From Parasponia andersonii (lineage: Eukaryota; Streptophyta; Magnoliopsida; Rosales; Cannabaceae): a DNA stretch of 64,000 nucleotides. The stretch lies in assembly GCA_002914805.1 (NCBI GenBank), contig JXTB01000315.1, forward strand, positions 361,333 to 425,332. The letters are read 5' to 3'. The first letter of the stretch is position 1; each line of letters starts with the position of its first letter. This document shows, one piece after another, positions 54,400 through 64,000 of this stretch. Below the pieces are notes generated by a model. It worked only from the letters and a program-made list of their open reading frames with translations, was not told the DNA's origin and ran no database searches. The translations under genes were made by a program, and so were the position numbers.

Positions 54400-55565
54400 G
54401 TCCCTTCGTTGATCTTCTGTACAGTCGGCCCCCACCATCGAGTATTGGGCAGCCTTTAGTCTGATCGACCTTACTTTTTGGAGGTCTACGGGCAGGTTCC
54501 CCGACACCAGATATTGGGTGATAGGTCTCATCCAGCCCTCATCCTCAGAGTCGGTCGTGAACACATGGCGCACAAGGTTCTCCTAGTTGGTCCCAATGAA
54601 CGTGATGGAGGAAATCTCCGTGCATTTGGTCGTCCCCCCCCCCCCCCCATCGACGCGCTTTTAGCTAGCTCGTCATTCTTTTGGTTCATCTCCCTGGGTA
54701 TCTGTTCAATATCGAAGTTTTTAAAGCGGGCTTTTGCCTCCATCACCCTAGAGAAGTACCTGTGTAATCTTGGCTCTTTCACTTCGAAGTCTCCCCTGAC
54801 CTGACCCACGATCAGCTACGAGTTAGTCTTTACTGTGATGTTCTCTACTCCGAAGTATAGGGCTAGCTCGAGGCCTTGCAGTAGTGCTTCATACATCGTC
54901 TCATTGTTTGTCACCTGGAAACCAAGTCTCAAAGCTTTCTCTATCCTGAGTCATACTGGGGTCTGCAAGACTATTCTGATACCTAACCCTGAGGTATTCA
55001 TAGATCCGTCAGTGTAGAGGGTCCAGGTTGAAAGGATGTGAGCCGGAGACGTCTGTGACAGGTCGCATGGCTCGTCGAAGGACTAGATTTCTACTAGGAT
55101 GTCCTCCATGATTTGCCCCTTCTTCACCACTTGAGGCTGGTTCTCGATGTCGTATATCCCCAGCTCAATGGCCCATTTGGTCAGTTGTCCCGATAGATCC
55201 AGCTTGGCCAAGATCTACCGGATGAGGAAATCTGTATATACCGTGATTGAGTGTGCCTCGAAGTACTGCCTCAATCTCTTCTTCGCATTTACCAGAGCAA
55301 GAACCAGTTTTTCCGCCATACTGTATCGTGTCTCTGCATCTAAGAGCATGCGGCTTACATAGAACACCGGCTTCTGCTTGCTGTCTTCCTCGACGAATAG
55401 CACAGCACTGATCGCTACCTCGGACACTGACAAATAAGCATATAAGTGATGTCCTTCTGCCGGGGAGGCCAGGATAGGCGGGCGACTTAAATATTGCTTG
55501 AGTTCTGTTAGTGGCTTATCCTGCTCCTCCCCCCATACGACTGGGAGCTTTTTCTTATACATTGG
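54400..55565 (-). pseudogene. RNase H and second RNase H-like domain of Tat-like element
   Basis: First domain: KPLTELKQYLSRPPIL...LYAYLSVSEVAISAVLFVEE ... YFEAHSITVYTDF (55562-55215). Second domain begins TLYTDGSMNTSGLGIRIVLQ (about 55020-54960) and continues through NNETMYEALLQGLELALYFG and IPREMNQKNDELAKSAS (to about 54660), the DGS...E...D..A pattern of the extra RNase H found in Tat-type elements. A run of 15 C at 54634-54648 makes a Gly run on the minus strand and may mark a length-unstable site or sequencing error. Confidence 0.75.
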
Positions 55566-55629
55566 AAGAGAGGCTTACATCAGTTAGACAGTTTGGAGAC
55601 AAACCGGTTGAGTGTGGCTATCTTCTCGG

Positions 55630-56516
55630 TTAGGCGCTAGACCTCCCTAACAATCGAGGGTCTTTGTACATCTGCAATTGACGATAACTGGGTCGTGTTG
55701 GCCTCAATGCCCTTTTGCTTACGATGTGCCCCAGAAACTGGCCGGAGGATACTCCAATAGCACACTTCTTGGGGTTCAAACATATTCGGTAGTGCTTCAG
55801 AACTTGGAAACACTCCTCCTGATGCCCCAGATGGTCTGAAGCTTCTTTGCTCTTCACGACCATGTCATCGATGTAAACCTCCATCGTTTTCCCCAATAGT
55901 TTGGCGAACATTTTATTCATGAGCCTCTGGTAGGTTGCCCTTGTGTTCTTCAAACCAAAAGGCATGTGTTTGTAGCAATACAGACCTCGCTCCCTAATAA
56001 ATGCCTTGTGGATCTGGTCTTCTTCGTATAGAAGGATCTAGTTGTATCTAGAGTAAGCGTCTAGGAAGCTCATCCTGTCGAATCATACCGTCGCATCGAC
56101 TATATGATCGATCTTTGGTAGGGGAAAACTATCATTCAGGCAGATCTTGTTCAGATTGGTGAAATCTATGTAAGTCCGATTGTTGCCACTCTTCTTCTTT
56201 ACCACCACCGAGTTGGAGACCCAGCATGGGTATACGCACTCCATGATTATGCCGTTTTCCAACAGTATCTTGACCTCCTTATTGATTGCCCTATTTTTCT
56301 CTGGCGCAAACCTTCGGGGCTTTTGTCTGACTAGGGAAAGTTGGGGTCTATGTTCAAATGGTGACAGGCATGCGCGGGGTCTATTTTGGGCATGTCATCA
56401 TGGGACCACGAGAAGACGTCCTTATTCTGCCTGAGGAATTTCAACAGCTCGCTCCTCTCCCTTTCGGGCAGCAGAGCCCCAATCAAGATTACTTTCTCCA
56501 GTTCTACTTCTTTCAA
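55630..56516 (-). pseudogene. reverse transcriptase of Tat-like element (broken)
   Basis: Pieces: ERSELLKFLRQNKDVFSWSH, then DDMPKIDPAHACH (56516-56331), then in shifted frames INKEVKILLENGII, NRTYIDFTNLNKICLNDSFP, and HMPFGLKNTRATYQRLMNKM ... VYIDDMVVKSKEASDHL ... LNPKKCAIGVSSGQFLGHIV (55965-55700). The YIDDMVVKS active-site form is typical of Tat-type gypsy elements. Stops at several points. Confidence 0.85.
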
Positions 56517-56609
56517 AGAGACCGCTACCAGCTCCTCAATCGTGGTTTCTAGCCTGTCAGACTCCTCTTCGATCTACCTCATATATGCTGGCAGACGGTT
56601 CTTTGACTA

Positions 56610-57467
56610 CTATCCGTCCCTTATCAAGACATTCGCGCTCCTATTAGTTCCCTTCAAGATGGTCGAAAAACACTTCCTCATAGAGACCTGGTCTCCATTA
56701 ATGTCTATCGTGTAAGTGTCATGCTTCGATTGACATATTAGGACCTGGTGGAGGGTGGAGGCGACCCCATGCATGGCGTGGATCCATCCCTTTCCCATGA
56801 TAGAATTGAATGAGGACTGGCAATCGATGACGATGAAATCTATGTCTAGGCACCTCTCTGCGGCACAAACCTTCAAAGTCACGATGCTCAAGGGGCTGAC
56901 CTTATTGCTATTGAAGGCGAACAGCAGTTGATAAGTCAGTCTGAGGATGCTCCGGTTCAGACTCATATTCTCGAAAGTGCCAAGGAACAGGATATCGATG
57001 CTACTTCCACCATCGATCAGGACCCTTCCCATCATCGTGGAGTCGATCTATAACTTGATCATTAGGGGGTCGTCATGAGGCAGGCACACCGTGGCCAAAT
57101 CTTGCTGTGTGAAGGCGATGGGGGTTGTTGAGGCGTAGCTCTCCCCCGTCGTCAAGTGATTTACAGAATGCCCCAGGCCTCTCAAACATTTCACCCTCTC
57201 TTCGGTCCTTTTCCAGTATTTTTCCTTTTCTTCCTGACTCTGGGTCGGTTCTGGTCTTCTCACAATCGTCGGCACTATCTTCAGAGCCTGCTCCCCCAAC
57301 CCAGAAGCTTGGGTTTGCTTTCCTTTTTCTATCCTGGCGGCATCCCCCTTAGACTGGATTATTACGAGGAGTTTAACCAGCTTTGATAGCTTCAAAACTC
57401 TTGGCTTATTGACACGTTTGCATGCTATGTGTCCTTTCCAAATGGAATAAAGCTTTGGCATTGCCAC
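56610..57467 (-). pseudogene. gag end and protease of Tat-like element
   Basis: 57467-57048: basic/polar gag tail (SKGDAARIEKGKQTQASGLG); 57035-56610: protease-like domain with VLIDGGSSIDILFLGTFENM (DGGSS active-site form), then FNSIMGKGWIHAMHGVAST, typical of Tat/Athila-like proteases. The capsid part of gag is absent because the element is cut at about 57422, the last codons reading into the neighbouring repeat. Confidence 0.75.
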
Positions 57468-57885
57468 TTCCTACTTGGTATGAGGTGTAACGAAGGCATG
57501 ACATCTGTGAGTATCACGTGTCCCTTAACCAAGAATAGCAAATGGTCCAATCTAATCGTGGCACGTAATAACTTGTGATTTGAGGTAGTTTCCCCACTCC
57601 AAACTTGACAAATGTGCCAGCACATGTGGCATTGTAACGATGTAGCATAAAAAGCGATAATATTTTAATAAAAGGAAAATATATTAAATTTTTTAATTGA
57701 CTTTAAATTACATAATTATTATATTATTTCTGACTTAATATATGAATTAGTAACTAATTATAAATATTTTGTCACACTCCAAAATATTCGCTAAAACTCA
57801 TTAATGTGAATTTTTCGTAATAATCTTTAAATATATCTTAGAAATACCATATTTATGGAGAAAGAATTTCATCTATTGGATGATT
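57423..57885. repeat. duplicated segment Y, copy 2
   Basis: Starts gctatgtgtcctttccaaat and follows 43643-44145 closely. It is the continuation of the duplicated unit interrupted by the Tat-like element. Confidence 0.85.
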
Positions 57886-57888
57886 ATA

Positions 57889-58165
57889 TGAGTATCATGT
57901 GTCACTTGACCAAGAATAACTAATGGTCAAATCTAATTATGCCACATGGTAACTTATGATATGAGATAGTTTCCCTACTCCAAGCTTGACAAATGTGCCA
58001 ATACTACTAATGTGGCGAAACTCTCTGATGATATGACATGAAATTATTAATCTTTTAATGAAAAATTCTTAAATCAAATTTTTTTAATTATTCTCACGTT
58101 GCATAATTATTATATTATTTGTTATCTAATATTTTAATTAATGACTAAATACAAATCTTTTATCA
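57889..58165. repeat. partial third copy of segment Y, in tandem
   Basis: tatgagtatcatgtgtcact ... agtttccctactccaagcttgac ... ttttatcacaccccaaaat. It matches the inner part of Y (from gagtatcacgtgtc on), so Y itself is partly tandemly repeated here. Confidence 0.8.
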
Positions 58166-58249
58166 CACCCCAAAATCATATCTTAATAAACATTCAATGT
58201 CATAGTAGTAAATAGACGAAAATAACCTAACATAAAACTTAAAAATGAA

Positions 58250-59100
58250 GTACATTATCTCCCAAGTACACGTCCTGACCAGGCTGTTGTGAAGGGTATT
58301 GTACTCACACATTAAGAATGGATCGAAGTACGAGTGCTCGAAGCTCATTCAACTCCCTCCGAATATCCCGTAACTCGACATGTAAGTGCTCATTTTCATG
58401 AGGTGATAGAGGCAGTAGCTGTTGGGCAGTAGAACTAGATGTAGTCCTCGTTCCTCTGAGCACTCTACCGACCCCTTCATATGGCCACGACGAATATCGA
58501 GTACATCATCCGTAATCGGGACCTCGTCAATAGGCAGCGCCAACTGTACAGGATTCCTCTCCGAGTCAAATAAAGCAGATGAGGTGGCCTGAGTAGCACA
58601 AAGCTCAAACAGTTTTACTTGAAAAAAATAAAATAAATAACAATAGATTAAATGACCAAACTAAATTATTAAACGTGAAATTATGTAGTAAATTTGGTTG
58701 AACTTACTTAATTTTGCTCCGCTACCTCGTTAACTTATTTCTTTGTAGACTGCCCAGAGCTAGTTGATCCAATGTCATCATCGGCACACTCTACATTGTT
58801 CTGGTCAACCACATCACTAAGTACTTCTAACAACTCATTGCCAACTTCATTCGGCATGGGAACTTCATTTCGCAGTACTTCTCCGTGGAAAATCCATTGA
58901 GTATATGTTTGACCAAACACATGCCTTATTATATGAGACCTAACAATTAAAGGCATTTCACAAAATGTATCGAGGCAACTCTTATATGGACATCTAACTT
59001 TCCCTCGACCGTCTAAAAATTCTTCGCTCTATCTATAAATGCATCAACACCAAACTGAAACTCTTGAAGAATTACGGTGCCTCAATGTCGTCCAACTCTT
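58250..59100 (-). pseudogene. CACTA transposase fragments
   Basis: Minus strand: CPYKSCLDTFCEMPLIVRSH then IIRHVFGQTYTQWIFHGEV (about 59000-58860), the transposase-associated zinc domain at the N-terminus of CACTA tnpD proteins (typically C.C..C......HL...GF...Y..W..HGE), followed by an acidic stretch (NEVGNELLEVLSDVVDQNN). After a gap, ITDDVLDIRRGHMKGS and, in another frame, HENEHLHVELRDIRRELNEL (58543-58310) resemble the C-terminal end of the second CACTA protein. The two being adjacent implies loss of most of the transposase by internal deletion. Confidence 0.6.
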
Positions 59101-59242
59101 GTCAGTTGTCATCTTATTACTACTTCAAATCACAACATACTTCTTAATATGGGTAGACACGTAATATGCATAAGTACAAGTGTCTTAAATCCAACCTTTT
59201 TTTTTTTAAATATTCTAAATCTATCTTTTTACTCCAGGGAAA

Positions 59243-59692
59243 AAGTTCATAAATAGTTTTCAAAATTATATTTCCATAAATACTTGTTTTTTATTTTTAT
59301 ATTTATTTTTGGAGAAATATAGACCACTACTATTTTACACATAAAATGTATAACACAATATATATTTCATACATTAATTATATATCGTGGTCCATATTTT
59401 ATAAATAAAAATTACACTAAAAGTTAGCACATATTTTAAAATGTATAACATAAGTCAAATTTTAAAATGAAAAATGTAAATTATAATAAATATTTACATT
59501 GTAAATGTATACTGTTTATATTTTATATATAAAATGTGTGAGTCATGGATAAAATTTACATTGTAAATGTGGATCACTCATATTTTATATATAAAATATG
59601 GACTATAAAAATAGGTATTTTGAAAAAAAAAAATTTAAATGGATATTTATGAAAATAAGTTTAAAAATTAGTTCTAGACATAAATTTTTCTC
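59243..59692. repeat. AT-rich dispersed repeat, copy 2
   Basis: Diverged copy of 11309-11767: aaaaagttcataaatag, gaaatatagaccact, ataacataagtcaaatttt, aaatgtaaattataataaatattt, aaatggatatttatgaaaat. No gene. Confidence 0.6.
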
Positions 59693-59699
59693 ACAACTT

Positions 59700-60229
59700 T
59701 AAAGAGTAAGATCCTACCCATTCAGGTTGTTCTTTATCTATTATATGTATCTAAGTTAGCATTATAGTTTCATTCATGTGAAAATTTTGACGTCTCCCCT
59801 TAGTTCCCCTAAGTATGCAAACTATATTACAAATAAGTTCCCCTATGCAAACTATATTACAAATAGTGCGCACTCGGAGCACATAACGGGAAGACACAGA
59901 TGAAATACATACGAAATGAAACGACAAGTAGACAAAGCTACATACAATAGTTAAAATACAATCTCAAATTGTCCAAAAGGGACAATTCACAGGTGGATGA
60001 CAACTTAAAGGATTCACCCAGTTAGTTACTACCAAAAGCTTCCACACATTCCCATACTGGATATAACGTTTAAGTGCATGAAATTTAATTAAAAATGCAT
60101 GAATAAAAAATAACAAATAAATTGAAGTCACAATAATGTGACTTGCATGTATGTAAAGTTTCATTTTTATGGATATAAACTTTTATGGAATGATACATGT
60201 TATGTAAGTTTTATAAATTATTTTTATTG
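59700..60229. other. intergenic, no gene seen
   Basis: A short tandem phrase, agttcccctatgcaaactatattacaaat, is doubled at about 59801-59863. Otherwise only short frames. Confidence 0.45.
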
Positions 60230-61060
60230 TCATTAAAGTAATTTAATTTTTTAAATATTATTTTTTAATTTTTTGTTTCTTTTTCTAATTATTGAAAATT
60301 ACTCTTAGTTATTTATTTTTATAATATTATTTTTTAATTATTTTTAATTTCATAAATATCATTTTCTAAAAATTTGTTATTTCTTTTCTAATTATTGAAA
60401 ATTATTCTTAGTTATTTATTATTCTTTTTAATATCATTTTTACATTATTTTTACTTTCATTAAATTAATTTAATTTCATAAATATCATTTTTTTAATTTT
60501 TTATTTATTTTTCTAATTATTGGAAAAATTATTCTTAGATATTAATCTTCTTTTTTTAATATTTTTTAAATTACTTTTTCTTTCATTAAATTAATTTGAA
60601 GAAATTAAATATTACTTTTAAAAATTTTGTTTCTTTTTTCTAATTGTTGAAAATTATTATTATTTATTTATTTTTCTTTTTTATTATTATTTTTTAAAAT
60701 TATTTTTCACTTTCATTAAATTAATTTAATTTCATAAATATCTTTTTTAATTTTTTTTATTTCTTTTCTTATTTATTGAAAGTTATGCCTAAATTATTTT
60801 TACTTTCGTTGAACTAATTAATTCATGGATATTATTTTTTGATGTTTTTATTTATATTTATTAATATTATCTTTTTCTTAATACTACTTTTCATTTTGTT
60901 TTACTTTCACTAAATTCATTTAATGTCATATATATTATTTTCAAAATTTTTAGTTTCTTTTTCTAACTATTCTTAGTTCTTTATTATTCTCTTTTTTACA
61001 TTATTTATTTAATTAATTTTAATTGGTTAATTAGTTTAAGTTTAATAAAATTATTTTTAA
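60230..61060. repeat. degenerate AT-rich tandem repeat array
   Basis: About six to seven loosely repeated units of roughly 110-140 bp, each with cattaaattaatttaatttcataaatatc-like, tttctaattattgaaaatta and cttagttatttatt phrases. Strong drift between units indicates an old array. Confidence 0.7.
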
Positions 61061-62330
61061 CTTTATTAATTGATGTAATAATCTTAGTAATAATCCTAGG
61101 TAATTATATTATATCTACAACTATAAATTAATTAATTTATCATTCCTAAGCCATCAACCTAAATTTAAAAAAATATATATATATTTCTTATATCATAATT
61201 CCATATATCACATAATCATAAAACAGAATTCCACACAAATCATAAGCATAATTCATTAACCATATCCATATACATTAACAAAATATTAAAATTTAAACTT
61301 TCATTGGTTCCATTCAACAAAAATTCCACCAAACAACTCCACAAAAGGTCATCCAATTTGACCAACAACTTCACAAAATCAACAAATAACCCTACATATA
61401 AACAAGAATACATTAAAGAATACACAATATCTCATATAATCTATGCCTAATATCTCAATCAAAATCCAATATTCAAGCAATAGGTATTTAACCATTTTTT
61501 TTTTTTTGTTTAATCCACCAAACAACCATAACCATTCATAACTATGAGCTAAAACCAAAACATGTATCATTGAAGTACTAAATAAAACAACTTACACCAT
61601 CGAACGACCTCAAATCTACCAAATAAAAAACTCAAAAAATAATTTAATCATAGAAACTTCAAATCCTCTGCCATTGAGAATCCCCAATCAGACTACAGAG
61701 AGAGCCAATGGCCAGACCACTTAATCTCCAAAGCAAAAATGAAGGAAAACGAACCCAGTGAGAATACTTGTAGCACTCAATAAGCTCATTAGTTTAATGG
61801 TCAACTCTCCCTCATTTGATTGGATTATGATGTATTAATAGTGACTGGATTATGATGTATTAAGATGTATTAATGTTTAATTATATTAAGGAAAGTGGAC
61901 CAAGCTCAGTCCATTGGAACCTAGTCTGAGCTAATGGAATTTGAACAGCATATGCATGTATGCATATATATAAATGTAGTATTTAGGTGATTAAAACCTT
62001 GTTGGCTTTGGTAATCACTTCAGGGTTCAGGCCCTTAATTTAAGTTTTTTTTGGTTTGTTTTTTTAAGAAAGAAAAAAATAAAAACACATGTGTTCATAT
62101 CTATATGCTGCCAACTTCGTGCAATAATGGTCCTAAATAAATCAACCCACAAAGCAATCAGACCATTTTATTCCCCTAAATACAAAGTCGACCCATAACA
62201 AATCTGGACCAATAAAACTACAAGCATCAAACCCAATAATTAAGCACAAGCAACCAATGGAACCACCTAAATCTATTTCAGCCATCTAAGTTTGAAACAA
62301 ACCCAGATTAAAATATAAACCAAAAACCAC
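61061..62330. other. AT-rich region, no gene seen
   Basis: Short frames only. 61800-61890 has a repeated gattatgatgtatta phrase. 62030-62080 is an oligo-T/A patch. Confidence 0.45.
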
Positions 62331-62379
62331 AAAATCACACACCTCGTTCTTCGTATCGTCCGTCCTTCCGCATGCAAAA

Positions 62380-62520
62380 CGAGAGGAGCCCAGAGAAAAG
62401 GAAAGGGAGAAACGGGGCTAGAGAGGCAGAGAGAGGGAAAGGGGGGAAATGGGAGAGGAATATAGAGAGACAAAGAGAGCGAGATACTGAGAGAGAGAGA
62501 GAAAGATGAAAGGTTTCGAG
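62380..62520. repeat. purine-rich (GA) tract
   Basis: About 140 bp almost wholly purine on the plus strand (gagaggcagagagagggaaagggg..., gagagagagagaaagatgaaagg). The serine/leucine-rich minus-strand ORFs over it are composition artefacts. Confidence 0.85.
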
Positions 62521-62579
62521 AGTTTTGGAAACTGGTGCGAGGGAGCTTCGTACTAGCTTTTTTGAGATCAGAAAGGCTA

Positions 62580-62896
62580 CTGCCACGACGTCGTTGTTGC
62601 AATAGTCTATACTATCGCGGCAATAGCCAAAATAAATCGTTTTAACTTGCATTTAATTTTTGATGAAATTTAACGGCGGAGAATGTTCGCGGGTTCTTGG
62701 TTTTTCCGTCAATTCCATTGCCACGGCATGTTGTGGCAAAGAAACCATTTATTAGTGCTATTTTTGGCACTATTATCTCTCATTGTATTGCCACAACATG
62801 CAATAAATATGTCGTCGTAGTATGTAAAATCTATTATTACGACATTTTAATTTAGCAGTAGACGTCGTGGCAATAAAAACCTTTTCCTAGTATAGG
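62580..62896 (-). repeat. CACTA-type subterminal repeats
   Basis: Repeated short motifs in both orientations: gccacgacgtcgttgttgc, atcgcggcaatagcc, attgccacggcatgttgtggc, attgccacaacatgc, gtcgtcgtag, gacgtcgtggcaata. These are likely binding sites of the element-encoded protein. It ends at tcctagtata, a mutated CACTA terminus. Confidence 0.6.
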
Positions 62897-63720
62897 GATG
62901 GCAGGCTCTAGTATAGGGATTGACCAATCTTTTGTTTTTTTTTTTTTTCTCCCGGTAATTGAATTCTTGCAGGATTCAAATTGAATGGTCTGGATGAAAC
63001 AGGTGCACTTAACTTTAAGTAAACCAAGTAACAAGTTATACATGATGGTCCAACAATTAGCAAAGATTAAAAGAAATTATATAAAAAATTAGTCAGTGCA
63101 TAGTCTTGTGACATTGGTAATGGTTGTCCGACCGACATTTTGCTCATTACACATCGCAAAATATGTGGCTGATGTGTACGGAGTCATGTCTATCGTTTGA
63201 AGCGTACAAGTGTAACATGACTTTGTCTTTTAAAAACAAGAATTACTACTATGTATAACCTTATCTAAATAGTCGAAATAAACAAAGAGACTCCCATACA
63301 TATCCCACTCCGGCAGCTAGCAGCTTCTTTTCAAGTCATAGCTGTGCACCTTGGCCCTTTTGATTAATTCCTTGTTGATCTATATGTTCATTTGGTAAGA
63401 GACATCGTTTGTCCTTATGTTCCTCTGCCTAGACCTCTTTGAGTCACATTCCTTGCATTAGTATCGGATTTTGTGTTGCTTGGAAAGCTGGATATATATC
63501 AAAGCCCTCGAAAATGAAACATTTCTTTAATTATACAATACGCCCCTACACTCATTTTGATGTATATAAATGAAATTATGGATCATATGCATGAACATAT
63601 ACACTTGACTTTATACTTCCATATTGTTAAACTTATAAAATATTTGGTACATGCGCACCTGATTTTAATTTTATAAATAAAATTAAAAATTAAAAGTCAC
63701 CACTTGGTGATATATGTACC
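62897..63720. other. upstream region of the right-edge gene
   Basis: 62905-62930 has a short phrase, tctagtatagggat, repeating the sequence just before it (agtatagggatggc), possibly a small duplication at the transposon end. The rest has no gene; 63490-63720 is the likely distal promoter of the following gene. Confidence 0.4.
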
Positions 63721-63729
63721 TATTTAAAG
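63721..63729 (+). promoter_or_regulatory. candidate TATA box
   Basis: tatttaaag about 120 bp before the ATG at 63845, followed by a leader with CT-rich strings (ctctttcttct) typical of plant 5' UTRs. Confidence 0.45.
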
Positions 63730-63844
63730 GGCTAGCTCTTTCTTCTAATAAGAGAGCTATTATCATTCATGTGTGAAAAAACTCAAGGGCATTCACTTCT
63801 TGAGCTTTCGCCAATTCTTTCTCAAAACTCTTGTTCTTACTAAA

Positions 63845-63957
63845 ATGGCTTCTCTTGTAACCTGTGAAAAATGGGCTTGCACCAATGGCAACGATGAATT
63901 TGAAGGAATTGAATTGAGCTCGGAAATCAACGGTGCTTGTATCATGTCCTTATTAAT
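63845..63957 (+). CDS. probable first exon of a gene running off the window
   Basis: From the first ATG in a good context (actaaaATGGCT): MASLVTCEKWACTNGNDEFE then GIELSSEINGACIMSLL. A GTAAGA donor at 63958-63963 falls right where the frame would otherwise stop (ATG TAA), so the exon probably ends at 63957 and continues beyond the window. About 38 residues are too few to name the family; the sequence is acidic and lacks a signal peptide. Alternatively it is a complete 38-aa ORF, which seems less likely. Confidence 0.45.
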
Positions 63958-64000
63958 GTAAGAAATACAATATCATAATCATAATGTAAAGAGAGCGACG

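Larger units (their letters stand above)
47384..57422 (-). mobile_element. Tat/Ogre-like Ty3/gypsy retrotransposon, 5'-truncated, with antisense ORF
   Basis: A 10-kb block, GC-richer than both sides. On the minus strand, from right to left: a gag end, protease, RT, RNase H, a second RNase H-like domain and integrase (57467-53290). Between the integrase and the left end are tandem repeats (52537-53180) and a large region with plus-strand, i.e. antisense, coding remnants (48590-51830). The left end looks like an LTR (47384 on); no matching LTR is seen at the right end, and gag is mostly absent, so the 5' part has been lost. This architecture (antisense extra ORF downstream of integrase) is known for some Tat-clade elements. 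Confidence 0.8.
58190..62896 (-). mobile_element. eroded CACTA element (minus strand), limits approximate
   Basis: The right end, read on the minus strand, has ctatactaggaaaaggtttt followed by ttgccacgacg, resembling the CACTACTAGGAAAAA ends of plant CACTA elements, with subterminal repeats at 62580-62896. Transposase pieces on the same strand lie at 58250-59100. Between them is about 3.5 kb of AT-rich sequence with other repeats, so later insertions are likely. The left terminus is not recognised. Confidence 0.45.

Noticed and set aside
54634..54648. Run of 15 C as a functional Gly repeat
   Set aside because: It lies in a broken RNase H remnant; more likely a homopolymer expansion or base-call problem.
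62273..62652. Minus-strand ORFs of 105-109 codons with Leu/Ser runs
   Set aside because: Driven by the GA-rich tract at 62380-62520.
1..64000. CRISPR array, bacterial operon or phage-like system
   Set aside because: No regularly spaced direct repeats with unique spacers and no bacterial-type gene clusters; all tandem repeats are contiguous, and the gene families are those of plants.

Overview
This is plant nuclear DNA. Most of it is very AT-rich, genes are sparse and interrupted, and plant-specific protein families are present (a PPR gene, DC1 zinc-finger domains). Ty1-copia, Ty3-gypsy (chromovirus and Tat-like), LINE, CACTA and MITE sequences fill most of the window. The gene types fit a eudicot, possibly woody; the species cannot be told from the sequence. 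There is one ambiguous base (n) at 40357.

Layout. 1-1.65 kb: AT-rich sequence with a copia integrase scrap. 1.68-2.68 kb: four head-to-tail copies of a MITE embedded in (TA)n. 2.9-8.2 kb: a damaged DC1-domain gene whose large intron holds a non-coding element. 11.9-33.6 kb: a tandem family of small two-hydrophobic-segment proteins with Gly/Cys-rich tails. Only the 32750-33184 copy is intact. The other copies have been split or shifted by insertions (12.46-14.98 and 28.86-30.49 kb), and the cluster has been pushed apart by a chromovirus-type LTR retrotransposon (16465-22462, both LTRs, PBS and PPT visible) and a degenerate CACTA transposon (23059-28401) nested in a MITE. 33.63-34.93 kb: a 5'-truncated LINE with a perfect 15-bp target duplication. 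37.3-39.5 kb: an intact intronless PPR gene, the best ordinary gene in the window. 39.8-47.4 kb: AT-rich fold-back and duplicated repeats. 47.38-57.42 kb: a GC-richer, 5'-truncated Tat/Ogre-like gypsy element with minus-strand pol remnants and an additional plus-strand (antisense) ORF region. It interrupts a duplicated segment whose other copy lies at 42.0-44.1 kb. 57.4-62.9 kb: dispersed repeats and an eroded minus-strand CACTA. 63.8 kb: the probable first exon of a gene running off the window.

Host genes with plausible function are few: the PPR protein (organellar RNA processing), the 144-aa Gly/Cys-rich membrane protein, and the partial gene at the right edge. I see no operon, CRISPR array or RNA gene. 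The two features most worth following up are the tandem small-protein family and the antisense ORF of the Tat-like element. The sequence alone does not demonstrate a new biological system.
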